From: Sva-07 sp963828415
GTDB lineage: Bacteria > Actinomycetota > Acidimicrobiia > Acidimicrobiales > Ilumatobacteraceae
DNA length: 64,000 nt
Direction: 5' to 3'
NCBI GenBank assembly: GCA_963828415.1
Contig: CAWHEI010000012.1
Coordinates: forward strand, 186,001 to 250,000
The position numbers and the translations under genes were made by a program. This document shows, piece after piece, positions 1 to 9,120 of the stretch. A model generated the notes under the pieces. The model did no database searches. It was not told where the DNA came from and saw nothing but the letters and a program-made list of their open reading frames with translations. How positions within the stretch are numbered: the first letter of the stretch is position 1; each line of letters opens with the position of its first letter.

Positions 1-363
1 GTGTCCCTTGAAGGACGCTCCGACGAGATCGCGGAACCATGGCCAATCGATGTCGACACCGGGCGCCATCGACGAGGCCGCGTGGATTCCGAAGAAGCCG
101 CCGCCGTTCGCGAGATACCGCTCGAGTGCCGAGCGCTGCGACAGCTCGGGCAACACGTTGCCGCTCGTGTGCACGAAAACCAGCGCGTCGTAGAAGCCGA
201 GCTCGTCGGTGAACCGTGCGGGATCGTCGGTCGCGTCGACGCCGAAACCGTGCTCGTCGCCGAGGCGTTCGATCGCAGCGACAGCGTCCGGAATCGACAG
301 GTGGACGAACCCGCCGGCGCGGTGGAACACCAGGATGCGCACACCGGAGCGATCGATGTTCAC
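1..363 (-). CDS. ThuA-like domain protein, C-terminal part outside the window
   Basis: The 121 visible codons resemble the N-terminal part of a ThuA-type protein (class I glutamine-amidotransferase-like fold): a first strand VRILVFHRAGGFVH, then YDALVFVHTSGN, then NGGGFFGIHAASS. ThuA-family proteins occur in sugar and sugar-acid catabolic operons, but their reaction is mostly undefined. The GTG start at 361-363 overlaps the stop of the oxidoreductase gene upstream (GTGA), so translation is probably coupled; a second in-frame GTG lies at 340-342. It is the last visible gene of a four-gene minus-strand operon. The C-terminus is not in the window. Confidence 0.75.
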   Translation of the reverse strand, partial: MNIDRSGVRILVFHRAGGFVHLSIPDAVAAIERLGDEHGFGVDATDDPARFTDELGFYDALVFVHTSGNVLPELSQRSALERYLANGGGFFGIHAASSMAPGVDIDWPWFRDLVGASFKGH

Positions 364-1772
364 CGCAAGCGCTCCTTTGCCTCACGCTTGGCGCGAGTCA
401 GCTCGACGCGCTGCGGATGCTCCTTGTAGAACGGGTCGAGGGGATAACAGCCCGACACGAGACCGTTGCGTGGCGCCGTGGTGCAGTCGCTGAACGTGCG
501 ACAGATGAGACCGCGTTCGAGGGGGCGGCCCGCCAACACGTCGGCGGCCAATTCGGGATACGACAGGATCATCCGACCGAGGCCGACCATCGTCGCTCCG
601 CCGCCGGCAACGACCGCTTGGCCGACGTGCGCCAGCCAGTCCTGGACGTACGAGTAGCCGGAGCCGATGATGGCCACGTCGGGATGCGCAGCCGCGAGTT
701 CTGCGGTGACCGCCAGCTGGCGAGCGACACCCACAAGTGGATCCTCCGGCGGCTGATACCCGTCCGAGGGCGGGAAGTAGGCAGGACGTTGGACGTGGGG
801 GTTGTAGTACGGGCTGCCTGCGGTCGTGCTGACCAGCCCGATCCCCAGCTCCGCGAACCGGTCGAGCAGTGCATGGGTCTCCGCGAGATCGATGCCGAGC
901 CCGGTCCCATCGCCACCGAACGCGAACCCGTAGGCCCCGTGCGTCTCCGGCTCCCCCACGCCGCCGTCGCCCGGCACGAACGGCGCCATGTCGAACGCCG
1001 ACAGCCGAACCGCGATGGCGAGCCCGGGTGCCCGCTCGCGGATGCCTGCGACCACCGTGCGAAGGAACTCGGTGCGACCGGCGAGGTCGCCGCCGTAACG
1101 GCCGACACGGCCGTAGCCGGTCAGCAGTTCGTGGAGCAGGTAGCCGTGGCAGTGCTTGACGTCGACGAAGTCGAACCCGGCTTGGCGAGCGAGCACGGCC
1201 GCTGCGATGTAGTCCTCGGCGAGTTCGTCGAGTTCGTCGTCGCTGAACACCGCGCCGGCGTCGGCACCTGCGCGCCGGTCGAGCCACGGATGCTCGTAGG
1301 CCGTCCGCGGCAATGGCGTCCCTTCCGGGCGAGACCATCGACCGGAATGCGTCAGTTGCAGACCCGTGACCTGCGTCGGATCGAGCAGCGTTCTCAGCTC
1401 TGCGATCTCGTCGACGGTGCGGTCGTCGAGGATCAGCTGGTTCGGATTGGCGCGGCCCTCGGCTCGGACCGCGGTCGCCTCGCCCCACACGAGCCCGCAC
1501 CCGCTCGCACCGAATCGCTTCCATCGCCGCCGGACGAGTTCCGTTGGTCGACCGTCGGTGGTGCCGTCCCAACCCTCCATCGGCAGTACAGCGAACCGGT
1601 TGGGTGCCGTCGTCGTCCCCGACGTCCCGTCGCTGATCACCACCGGATCGGCCAGCACACCGGCAGGATCGACGGTGTCGTCGATCGGGATCTCGACGCC
1701 GATCGACGCACAGTGCTCACGGAACGCGGCCACCGAGTCGAGCTTCTTGACCTGCGTCCACCGCACGCTCAT
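360..1772 (-). CDS. NADH:flavin oxidoreductase, old yellow enzyme family
   Basis: 470-residue TIM-barrel flavoprotein of the OYE class. Visible landmarks are LQLTHSGRWSRP in the first third, VKHCHGYLLHELL near the middle, and GLGRMILSYPELAADVL near the end, the usual FMN phosphate region. The enzyme is longer than a minimal OYE. Its tail carries three cysteines (CRTFSDC, then GLVSGC), recalling but not matching the 4Fe-4S cluster of dienoyl-CoA-reductase-type OYEs, and no C-terminal FAD/NAD domain follows. The ATG start overlaps the end of the DapA-like gene by 4 nt and its stop overlaps the ThuA-like start, so it is part of a tightly coupled operon. Substrate unknown; reduction of an enone or keto-sugar intermediate is inference. 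Confidence 0.85.
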   Translation of the reverse strand: MSVRWTQVKKLDSVAAFREHCASIGVEIPIDDTVDPAGVLADPVVISDGTSGTTTAPNRFAVLPMEGWDGTTDGRPTELVRRRWKRFGASGCGLVWGEATAVRAEGRANPNQLILDDRTVDEIAELRTLLDPTQVTGLQLTHSGRWSRPEGTPLPRTAYEHPWLDRRAGADAGAVFSDDELDELAEDYIAAAVLARQAGFDFVDVKHCHGYLLHELLTGYGRVGRYGGDLAGRTEFLRTVVAGIRERAPGLAIAVRLSAFDMAPFVPGDGGVGEPETHGAYGFAFGGDGTGLGIDLAETHALLDRFAELGIGLVSTTAGSPYYNPHVQRPAYFPPSDGYQPPEDPLVGVARQLAVTAELAAAHPDVAIIGSGYSYVQDWLAHVGQAVVAGGGATMVGLGRMILSYPELAADVLAGRPLERGLICRTFSDCTTAPRNGLVSGCYPLDPFYKEHPQRVELTRAKREAKERLR

Positions 1773-2731
1773 GTTCGATCCTCCGATGTCCAGGCGTCGA
1801 TGCGTTCGACGATGTCGGCGAGTACATCTCGATCCGACTGCGGCCGGTGCGGAGCCCCGCTCGGCGTGGTGCTCGACGACGCCCACCCGCGCAGCTCGAA
1901 CGCCATCGCCGCATCGTGGCGATACCCGGGAACGGGCGCTCGGAATGTGAAGTGCCCGAGGTATTGCAGCAGGTCGTTGAGTTCGTGGAAGCGAGGATCC
2001 TCGTTCGCCCACATCCGATCGCGGAGTGCAAATGCCTCGGGCGCGAACGTCGACAGCCCCAGCAGGTAGTCGGACCCGTACATCACCATGTCGATCGCCA
2101 GGTCGTTTCCGGTGAACACCCGGAACTCCGGCCGCAGCCGGTCGCGCACGGCGAGCCGATCCCATTCGAGCTGGCGACTCAGTGACGAGTGCTTGGCCCC
2201 GACACACGAACCGATGCCCATCATCGCTTCGTACGCCTCGAGCGAGGGGATCCTGCCGTACGGCACGAACATCGCGCCGAGTTCGAAACCGATGAACCGA
2301 TCGACGCGTGCGCCGATCGCTGTGAGCGCGTCGACCCACCCGTCGTCATCGAGCGAGTTGAGCCCATACGACGGGAAGATCACCGGAGTTCCGCCCCGGG
2401 TGGCGATCGCCTCGGATGCGGCGAGGTAGCCGTCGAGGTCGAACGCGGCGCCCGGCTGGTCGGCCACGTAGGCGCCGGCGACGAAATCACTCCCCGCGAC
2501 GACGGCCGTCAGGTCGAGCACCTCGGTCTTCTGGTCGTCGGTCAGCAACTGCACGTAACCGGTGTCCATGTTGACCGCCGGCGTGAGACCCGCATCGACG
2601 GTGCGGTCGATGTGCGCCTCGGTGGCGTCCCAGTCGATCTCGCCGTCGGCGGTGTACGGCAACAACACCGCCGACATCCCGGTGATGGTTCGACCAGGCC
2701 GGATCCGCCCGATCACCTCGGTCTCGTTCAT
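1769..2731 (-). CDS. Dihydrodipicolinate synthase (DapA)-family aldolase/lyase
   Basis: 320 residues with the class I DapA/NAL fold. The N-terminus has ITGMSAVLLPYTADGEIDW, typical of the first barrel strand in this superfamily. A candidate Schiff-base lysine sits in GSCVGAKHSS, followed by FRVFTGNDLAIDMVMYGSD, the strand that normally closes the active site. Family members make or split 2-keto acids with pyruvate. Lysine biosynthesis is unlikely from context, because the neighbours are DUF2264, an OYE-type oxidoreductase and ThuA; catabolism of a keto-sugar acid is more plausible (inference). Start ATG 2729-2731 overlaps the DUF2264 stop, and the gene end overlaps the next start by 4 nt. Confidence 0.8.
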   Translation of the reverse strand: MNETEVIGRIRPGRTITGMSAVLLPYTADGEIDWDATEAHIDRTVDAGLTPAVNMDTGYVQLLTDDQKTEVLDLTAVVAGSDFVAGAYVADQPGAAFDLDGYLAASEAIATRGGTPVIFPSYGLNSLDDDGWVDALTAIGARVDRFIGFELGAMFVPYGRIPSLEAYEAMMGIGSCVGAKHSSLSRQLEWDRLAVRDRLRPEFRVFTGNDLAIDMVMYGSDYLLGLSTFAPEAFALRDRMWANEDPRFHELNDLLQYLGHFTFRAPVPGYRHDAAMAFELRGWASSSTTPSGAPHRPQSDRDVLADIVERIDAWTSEDRT

Positions 2732-4610
2732 TGCGCCTCCTGGGTGGTGATTCGGTCGAGCAGTTCGAGCGACGCGTCCGGCGGCACGGTCGCGACCTCG
2801 TCGACGATCGCATCGAACCGCGGAGTGGCGTACACGAGGCACGCCATGGTGTGGTCGCCGGCGAGCAGCGGTGCGGACAGCGCGGGGACGGCGGTGCGGG
2901 GATGTACGAGGCTGGCGTTCACGGCCAGATTGCGCGCGATCGGCCGGCGCGCCATCGCTCCAGGTCCCGGTAGGTCGACGATCGCCGAGACGCCCATCGC
3001 TGTGGTGATCACCGATCGATCGCCGCCCGTGCGGTTCGCGTCACCCATGAGATCCCCAGGCGCGTCGAGCCCGATGGCGAACCCCGACTCGACGCTGTCG
3101 AGGTCGCGCCCGTTTCGGATGCGATGGATCCGTCCGTGACGGGACGCATCGATCGCCCAGCACACCGAGTCGACGCGGACGTCGGGCCACGGGTGCCAGG
3201 TGCTCCACGTCATGGCGTCCTCGACGCCGGCGGCCTCGATGCCGAGACGGACTCGACGATTGCCGTCGCCGTCGGTGAGCGCCAGCATCGAGTCGGTGTG
3301 GATCGAGCCGAACATGTCGGCGACGTCGCCGCTGAAGCCGAACACCGACGAGTAGGCGAACTTGCGGTACTTGGCAGCAGCCTGCTCCGGGAAGTCGAGG
3401 GCGACGGCCGGACGCCCGTTCAGGATCACGGCGTGGTTGGCGTCGCGGGCGATCACCTGCCCGACATCGGCGATCGTGATCGGCGCGGGCAGCAGATCGA
3501 GCGGCTCTTCGTCGCTCGTCCAGAACGGATGGTCGGCCGGTGCGGCGAGTGCACCGAAGGCCTTCATGCACCAGTACGGCGAACCGGCCGAACTGTAGGT
3601 CTCCGACAAGCGACGGTTGTCGTACGTGTATCCGATCGACAGCACGCCGTCGCGATCGCTGATCGGTTGGTCGGCCCACCACCGCAGGTGCCGCATCGAC
3701 AGGCCGCGCACCGCACCCCACGACAGGTCGCTGTCGACGTCAGCCCACGCGAGCGCACCCCAGAACGACGACATCGCGAACCGGTAGGTGAGGCTGCGAC
3801 CGAAGGGCACGGCCGCTCCATCGGGGGCGAACCAGTGTTGGATGTCGGCGGCGAACGTGCTCGCCCGCTCGCGGTACGCAGCCGCCCGCGTGTCGTCGCC
3901 GAGGCCGAGGTCGTTCGCCGCTGCGTACATCAAGCCGTAGGTGTGGAACGCGAACGGCACGTAGTAGTCGACGTTTGCGAGCGAGCCGTCCGCATACCAG
4001 TGGCGACCGACCCGATAGCTGTCGAGCAGGTCGAGCGAGGCCGTGACCTTCGCGCGTCGAACGGGGCGCCGACGCGTTCCAGGCCGAGCGCGACGAGCAC
4101 CCTGAAGAACTGCCAGTTGTTCGGATTCGGATCGTGGTCGAAGATGCCGTGCAACCAGTCGACGAGGCGATCGCGTGCGGCCGACGACAGCGGATCCCAG
4201 GCCTGCTCGGGACAGAACGCGAGGGCCAGTCCGATCGCTGCCTGTTCGACCATTCGCTGGTCGTTGTCGCCCGGGACCGGCCCCCAGTACTCGGCCGAAT
4301 CGGGGTCGGTGCCGGCGTCGAGACCGGAGGCGAAACGGTCCCAGTGCGCGAAGTCGTAGCCGCCGACGGTGAGCGGCACGATGCCGTAGAGCGGGCGGGC
4401 GAACCCTTCGAGTTCGGCCGTCGACTGTTCGAACACCGATGCGAAGCTGCCGAGCCGGACCCTCGCCCCGCCGGGGCTGACGTGTGGGAGCAGCGGCTCG
4501 TACAGATCGACCACCGCTCGGGCAATGTCGTCGCGGGTCGCCAGCGGACCGAGCGCGAGTGGGTTGGCTCGCGATGTGTCCCATCGATCCGTGTCGTTCA
4601 CGGCCGCCAT
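2728..4610 (-). pseudogene. DUF2264-domain gene interrupted by a single-base frameshift
   Basis: The N-terminal part (start ATG 4608-4610, MAAVNDTDRW) runs to GLERVGAPFDA. The rest continues in another frame from AKVTASLDLLDSYRVGRHW to the stop overlapping the next gene. The two parts join at about 4051-4056 and one missing base restores a protein of about 627 residues, a usual size for DUF2264. The family is an alpha-helical barrel-type fold with motifs such as PNNWQFFRV and GRHWYADGS, found in polysaccharide or uronate utilisation loci; its catalytic role is poorly defined. It is the first gene of the operon and diverges from the dehydrogenase at 4632 with only 21 bp between them. Sequence error is as likely as true loss, since both halves look well conserved. 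Confidence 0.75.
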
Positions 4611-4631
4611 TGGAGTGCACACTGCCCTCGT

Positions 4632-5657
4632 ATGCAAATGAGCGAACATCGCCCGGCGCTGTTGATCGCACACCATCCGTCGCTCGACCTCCTCGACCAG
4701 GAGGCGCTCGATCGGATCAGCGAGGTTGCCGACATCCTCGATCGTCAACCGTTGGGGGACTGGAACGAGCCACGTGCCGACGACCTGCTGGCTCGGGCCG
4801 AGGTGATCCTCGGTCATTGGGGCTGCGCCCCGCTCGATGCGGCGGTGATCGACCGGGCGCCGAACCTCGGCCTGTTCGCCTACGCGGCCGGCACGGTGAA
4901 ACAGACGATCGGCGCTGACGTGTTCGACCGCGACATCCGAGTGACGTCGGGCGCTGACGCCAACGCCGAACCGGTCGCCGAGTTCACGTTGGCCACGATC
5001 CTCTTCGCGAACAAGGACGTGTTCTGGCAGCGCGACGTCCGCCGCACGCCGCGCGATGCGTCGCTGCGCGAGTTCCGCCAACCCCACGGCATCCCGGTCG
5101 GCAACTACGACAAGACGGTCGGCATCGTGGGGGCGTCGTTGATCGGTCGCCGCGTGATCGAGTTGCTCGGCGCGTTCCCCCATCTCCGCGTCGCGCTGTA
5201 CGACCCGTTCGTCAGCGAGGCCGAGGCGGCGACCCTCGGAGTGACCAAGATGGAGCTCGACGAGCTGTGCGCGACCGTCGACATCCTGTCGATCCATGCG
5301 CCCGACCTGCCGAGCACCCGCCACATGATCGGCGCGCCCCAGCTCGCTGCGCTGCGCACGGGAGCGACGGTGATCAACACCGCACGCGGCGCGTTGCTCG
5401 ACCACGACGCGCTGCTCGCCGAGGTCTCGATCGGGCGGCTCTCAGCAGTGCTCGACGTGACCTCCCCGGAGCCGCTGCCCGACGATCACCCGCTGTGGGG
5501 GTTGCCGAACGTGTTCATCACCCCGCACCTCGCCGGTTCGCTCGGCACCGAGCTGCGCCGCATGATCGATCACGCCGTCGACGAGATCGACCGCTGGCGC
5601 ACCGGCCGCCCCGCCCGCAACGCGATCACCAAGGACATGCTCGACCGCCTCGCGTGA
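4632..5657 (+). CDS. D-isomer-specific 2-hydroxyacid dehydrogenase
   Basis: 341-residue NAD(P)-dependent 2-hydroxyacid dehydrogenase. The Rossmann segment VGIVGASLIGRRVIELL begins near residue 163. The family signatures follow: DILSIHAPDLPSTRHMIG, then VINTARGALLDHDAL with the substrate-side Arg, then ITPHLAGSLGTE with the catalytic His. Two in-frame ATGs exist (4632 and 4638); I take the first. The gene is divergent from the DUF2264 operon with a 21-bp gap, so the two promoters must overlap and both may be leaderless. With the aldolase and oxidoreductase it could handle the 2-hydroxy/2-keto acid products of the same pathway (inference). Its 3' end overlaps the convergent acyl-CoA dehydrogenase by 32 bp. 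Confidence 0.85.
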   Translation: MQMSEHRPALLIAHHPSLDLLDQEALDRISEVADILDRQPLGDWNEPRADDLLARAEVILGHWGCAPLDAAVIDRAPNLGLFAYAAGTVKQTIGADVFDRDIRVTSGADANAEPVAEFTLATILFANKDVFWQRDVRRTPRDASLREFRQPHGIPVGNYDKTVGIVGASLIGRRVIELLGAFPHLRVALYDPFVSEAEAATLGVTKMELDELCATVDILSIHAPDLPSTRHMIGAPQLAALRTGATVINTARGALLDHDALLAEVSIGRLSAVLDVTSPEPLPDDHPLWGLPNVFITPHLAGSLGTELRRMIDHAVDEIDRWRTGRPARNAITKDMLDRLA

Positions 5658-6900
5658 CACGTCCACGACGTGCCAGGCACACGTGCGTGTCAGGTCGGCG
5701 GATTCGCGCGGCGTAGCGGCGCAGGATGCGGCGCCCGAGCGAGGTCTTGTGGACTTCGTCGGCACCGTCGTAGATCCGCGCGGCACGCTCGTGTCGATAC
5801 CAGTAGGCGAGGACCGTGTCGTCGGTGACACCAAGCGCCCCGTGCACCTGGATTGCGGTGTCGACCGCCTTGAGCATCGTGTTGGCCACCGAGAACTTGA
5901 TCGCCGCGATCTCGTCGCGTGCGGCCTTCGCGCCGTGCTGGTCGATCATCCACGCTGCGTGCAGCGTCTGGAGGCGGGCGCCGCGGATCTCGGCGTCGAG
6001 TTCGGCGGCCCAGTGCTGAATCACCTGACGGTCCGCCAGCGTGTCGCCGTTCGGATCGATCACCCGCTCGTTGGCGCGAGCACACATGAGGTCGAACGAT
6101 CGACTGGCGATGCCGAGCCAGCGCATGCAGTGATGGATCCGGCCCGGGCCCAGACGTTCCTGGGCGATGGTGAATCCACCCCCACGCGGACCGAGCAGGT
6201 TGCTCATCGGCACCCGGCAGCTCTGGTAGATGACCTCGCCATGGCTGGCATGCCCGCTTCCGGCGTGACCCATCACGCTGACGTTGCGCACCAGGCCGAA
6301 GCCTGGCGTGTCGGTGGGCACCAGGATCATGCTGGTGCGCGCGTAGGGCGGGGCATCGGGATCGGTGACCGCCATCACGATCGCGAAGTCGGCGCCATCG
6401 GCCGAGCTGGTGAACCACTTCTGGCCATTGATCACCCAGTCGTCGCCATCCTCCGCCGCCGTGGTTTCGAGCAGGAGCGGATTCGAGCCGGCGGTCTCCG
6501 GCTCGGTCATCGAGAAGCAGCTGCGGATCTCGCCGGCCACCAGCGGACGCAGGTACCGCTCGCGCTGCTCGTCGGTGGCATGCATGTGGAGGATCTCGAT
6601 GTTGCCGGCATCGGGCGCCTGCGTGCCGAACACCACATGGCCGAGCGGGCTGCGCCCGAGTGCCTCGCTGAGCAGGCCATGGTCGACCATGCTCAACCCG
6701 AGCCCACCGAACTCCACCGGATGGTTCGGCGCCCAGACGCCCATCTGGCGCACCTTGTCCTGCGCACCTCGGACCAGTTCCTCGAGCGTGGCCGGATCGC
6801 CGTGGAGCATCTCGCCCTCGAGCGGGATCACCTCGCGATCCATGAACTCGCGGACCATGTCGAGGATGGTCGTCATCTTTTCGGAGATCTCGAAGTCCAT
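5626..6900 (-). CDS. Acyl-CoA dehydrogenase
   Basis: 424 residues with the complete acyl-CoA dehydrogenase order: N-terminal helical domain with MGVWAPNHPVEFGGLGLS, the middle beta domain with CFSMTEPETAGSNP and WVINGQKWFTSSADGADFA (FAD and substrate contacts), and the C-terminal helical domain with IQVHGALGVTDDTVLAYWYR and the ending RIYDGADEVHKTSLGRRI. This belongs to the larger ACAD10/11-like soluble subgroup rather than the short-chain class. The last 20 or so residues are Arg-rich and run past the usual end into the convergent dehydrogenase, suggesting a late stop. It transfers electrons from acyl-CoA to ETF; the acyl chain cannot be read from sequence. Confidence 0.85.
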   Translation of the reverse strand: MDFEISEKMTTILDMVREFMDREVIPLEGEMLHGDPATLEELVRGAQDKVRQMGVWAPNHPVEFGGLGLSMVDHGLLSEALGRSPLGHVVFGTQAPDAGNIEILHMHATDEQRERYLRPLVAGEIRSCFSMTEPETAGSNPLLLETTAAEDGDDWVINGQKWFTSSADGADFAIVMAVTDPDAPPYARTSMILVPTDTPGFGLVRNVSVMGHAGSGHASHGEVIYQSCRVPMSNLLGPRGGGFTIAQERLGPGRIHHCMRWLGIASRSFDLMCARANERVIDPNGDTLADRQVIQHWAAELDAEIRGARLQTLHAAWMIDQHGAKAARDEIAAIKFSVANTMLKAVDTAIQVHGALGVTDDTVLAYWYRHERAARIYDGADEVHKTSLGRRILRRYAARIRRPDTHVCLARRGRVTRGGRACPW

Positions 6901-6952
6901 CAGGTTCCTCCTGCGACCACGTTGCCATGAACGCGCCCAGGCGGACGAGCCG

Positions 6953-7361
6953 TCAGGCGCGACGCGCCCGACGGCCGAGGACGATCCCGGCGCCGGCGAG
7001 GCCGAGCGCGGCGATCACGATGGCTCCGCCGATCCACACATCACCATCCAGCCACCATCGACCGTCAGTTCCGATCGCTGACGAGCCCGCTGCCGGCGCA
7101 TCAGGAGTGCCGAAGCTCTCGGGGATCGGCAGACCACCGAGCGAACGAGGCCCCGGTCACCGCAAACACGAAGCGGGCCGGATCGTCCGACGACCAGGTC
7201 ACGACGTCGTCCGGGACACGGATCTCCTGCAGCGTGCCGACGAATGCCACGTCGGCCTCGGCCAGCGCTTCGTCGTCGGTGTACGGCGCACACGAGCAGG
7301 CGGCCACCGAGCAGGCGGCCACCGAGCCGGCAGCGAACATCCACCACACCAGGCCGAACAT
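6953..7361 (-). pseudogene. Remnant of a Cys-rich secreted, membrane-anchored protein (internal deletion)
   Basis: The 5' part reads MFGLVWWMFAAGS, a signal peptide, then VAACSVAACSCAPYTDDEA and ADVAFVGTLQEIRV, reminiscent of secreted CSCA-type (TIMP/NTR-like) proteins. After DPARFVFAVTG the frame runs into a stop. In another frame the sequence resumes as LGGLPIPESFGTPDAPAAG and ends with a transmembrane helix (IGGAIVIAALGLAGAGIVL) plus RRARRA and a stop at 6953. So the two ends of one gene are present, while much of its middle is missing and the junction is out of frame. A 15-bp tandem duplication (7294-7308 and 7309-7323) doubles the lipobox-like SVAAC. Family assignment is tentative. Confidence 0.6.
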
Positions 7362-7514
7362 CACCAGAGCGCCCAGTCCCCGCTGCGGCGTCGCAATGTT
7401 CGATCCAGGCCCACCACCAGATGGATGAAGGGTGGGCGATTGGCGACGGTAGCTCAGCGTTCTCCGTCGATTCGGGGCAGGCATCGTCCGCTCGTGATCC
7501 ATAGAATTCGGGGC

Positions 7515-7769
7515 GTGCCCGACGACCTCCCGCTGCTTCCTGATCAGCCGAGCCCGACCGACCAGGTCCGTCGCTTCGGCCCGATCGCCGTCATCGCCAT
7601 CGTCGCGCTGCTCTTCATCTTCCAGAACACCGAGAGCGCCAACTTCGACTTCTTGTGGTTCAACTTCCGCTGGCCGCTGTGGGCCATGCTGCTCGTGTTC
7701 ATGGCCATCGGGGCAGCCGTTGCATGGGGTGTCGGTCGACGTCGTGCCCGTCGGTCTCGCAACGACTGA
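7515..7769 (+). CDS. LapA-domain small membrane protein
   Basis: 84-residue protein with a short cytoplasmic N-terminus, a first transmembrane helix (IAVIAIVALLFIFQN), the LapA-type link NTESANFDFLWFNFRWPLW, and a second helix (AMLLVFMAIGAAVAWGVG) ending in RRRARRSRND. This is the usual lipopolysaccharide-assembly-protein-A domain layout, although in Gram-positive bacteria the role is unknown. I chose GTG 7515 over the in-frame GTG at 7494 because a TAGAAT -10 box (7502-7507) sits 7 nt upstream of it, giving a leaderless start. Confidence 0.75.
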   Translation: MPDDLPLLPDQPSPTDQVRRFGPIAVIAIVALLFIFQNTESANFDFLWFNFRWPLWAMLLVFMAIGAAVAWGVGRRRARRSRND

Positions 7770-7820
7770 ACCCAGCGCTGGATCGATCGCTGCGGGCGCG
7801 CGCCGTGTCATGATGCGCCG

Positions 7821-9104
7821 ATGACCAACGACCAGGCGCACGATCGGTACCGCGAGGCGGCCCAGATCCTCCACGATGTCGCCAAGCCGATGCGGGTGCT
7901 GTCCGCGCTCGCTTGGCCCGCCGAACTCCGTGAGGAGTTCCTCTCCGGCGGTGCCGACAAGCTCCCCGAGCCCACCTACGCCGGCGTCGACCCGACCTCG
8001 GTCCTCGACGGCATCTCGGCCGTGCGCCGACTCCTGCGTCCCGGCAACGTCGTCGATGACTGGCTCGATCGCGAAGCCACGGCCATCGAGTCGACGGCCC
8101 TGATGCTGTCGACGGTCGGCACTCCCGCGTTCCACGCGTACAGCCGCAAGCTGTATGGAGTCCCGAGTCAACCCCTGCGCTACGACCCGGCCACCCCACT
8201 CGAACTCGCGCAGAAGGTCCACGAGTCGCTGGTCGATCTGCAAGCGGCGGCGCTGGTGCCTCCCGTCATCCGCAGTCGCACGGGCGAAGAGGTCGCGACG
8301 TTCATCAAGGAGGCCGTCACCGAACACTTCGGCGACTCGGCTCCCGAGGTGCTGCTGGTCGACGAGCTGTCCGCCAATGCCGTTGCGTCGACCAGCAAGA
8401 TCAAGATCCGACGCGACGCGAAGTTCACGGCGAAGGACTCGGCGCAGCTCCTCAACCACGAGGCGTTCATCCACGTGGCAACCGGCCTCAACGGTCGGTC
8501 CCAGACCGACATTCCGATCCTGGCGATCGGCCACCCCGGAACCACCCGCACCCAGGAGGGACTCGCCGTCTACTCCGAGTACGTGTCGGGCACGCTCGGC
8601 ATGGATCGGCTGCGGCGGCTCGCCGATCGGATCGTTGCCACCCAGCTGGTGATCGACGGCGCCGACTTCATCGAGCTGTACCGGTGGTTCCTCGAGCGCA
8701 GCCCCAACCCCGAGCAGGCATTCGAGTCGACCCGACGGATCTTCCGTGGTGCACCGATCACCGGCGGCGCCCCGTTCACCAAGGACTGCGCCTACCTGTC
8801 GGGCTACCTGTCGGTGGCGACATTCATCCGGGCGGCCTTCCGTGCGGGACGGGCCGACACATTGGGCCTGCTCTTCTCGGGAAAGCTCGACCTGTTCTCG
8901 ATCCCTGCGCTCGGGGAGCTTCGCAGCCAAGGTCTCGTGAAGCGGGCCCAGTTCGTCCCGCCCTGGGCATCGGATCCGGGCTGGGTGCTCGCCCACCTCA
9001 CGCTGAACACGTTCATGGCCGACATCGACCTGTCCGCAGTGACCGATGCGATCGCCGACGTGCTCGACCACTGCCCGCGTGTCGAGATCGAGCTGCCGTC
9101 GTGA
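7821..9104 (+). CDS. DUF1704 / QEGLA-motif putative metallopeptidase
   Basis: 427 residues of the DUF1704 family, described as flavohaemoglobin-expression-modulating QEGLA-motif proteins and related to MATCAP-type tyrosine carboxypeptidases. The metal site is visible: NHEAFIHV near residue 212 (HExxxH arrangement) and TQEGLAVYSEY near residue 244. The rest is helical and the length is normal. Bacterial substrates are unknown, so peptidase activity is inferred from the motif. A CATGAT -10 box (7809-7814) lies 6 nt before the ATG, suggesting a leaderless transcript. It is followed 16 bp later by the end of the convergent S30AE-like gene. Confidence 0.8.
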   Translation: MTNDQAHDRYREAAQILHDVAKPMRVLSALAWPAELREEFLSGGADKLPEPTYAGVDPTSVLDGISAVRRLLRPGNVVDDWLDREATAIESTALMLSTVGTPAFHAYSRKLYGVPSQPLRYDPATPLELAQKVHESLVDLQAAALVPPVIRSRTGEEVATFIKEAVTEHFGDSAPEVLLVDELSANAVASTSKIKIRRDAKFTAKDSAQLLNHEAFIHVATGLNGRSQTDIPILAIGHPGTTRTQEGLAVYSEYVSGTLGMDRLRRLADRIVATQLVIDGADFIELYRWFLERSPNPEQAFESTRRIFRGAPITGGAPFTKDCAYLSGYLSVATFIRAAFRAGRADTLGLLFSGKLDLFSIPALGELRSQGLVKRAQFVPPWASDPGWVLAHLTLNTFMADIDLSAVTDAIADVLDHCPRVEIELPS

Positions 9105-9120
9105 GGCTTGCCGTGCGTGA

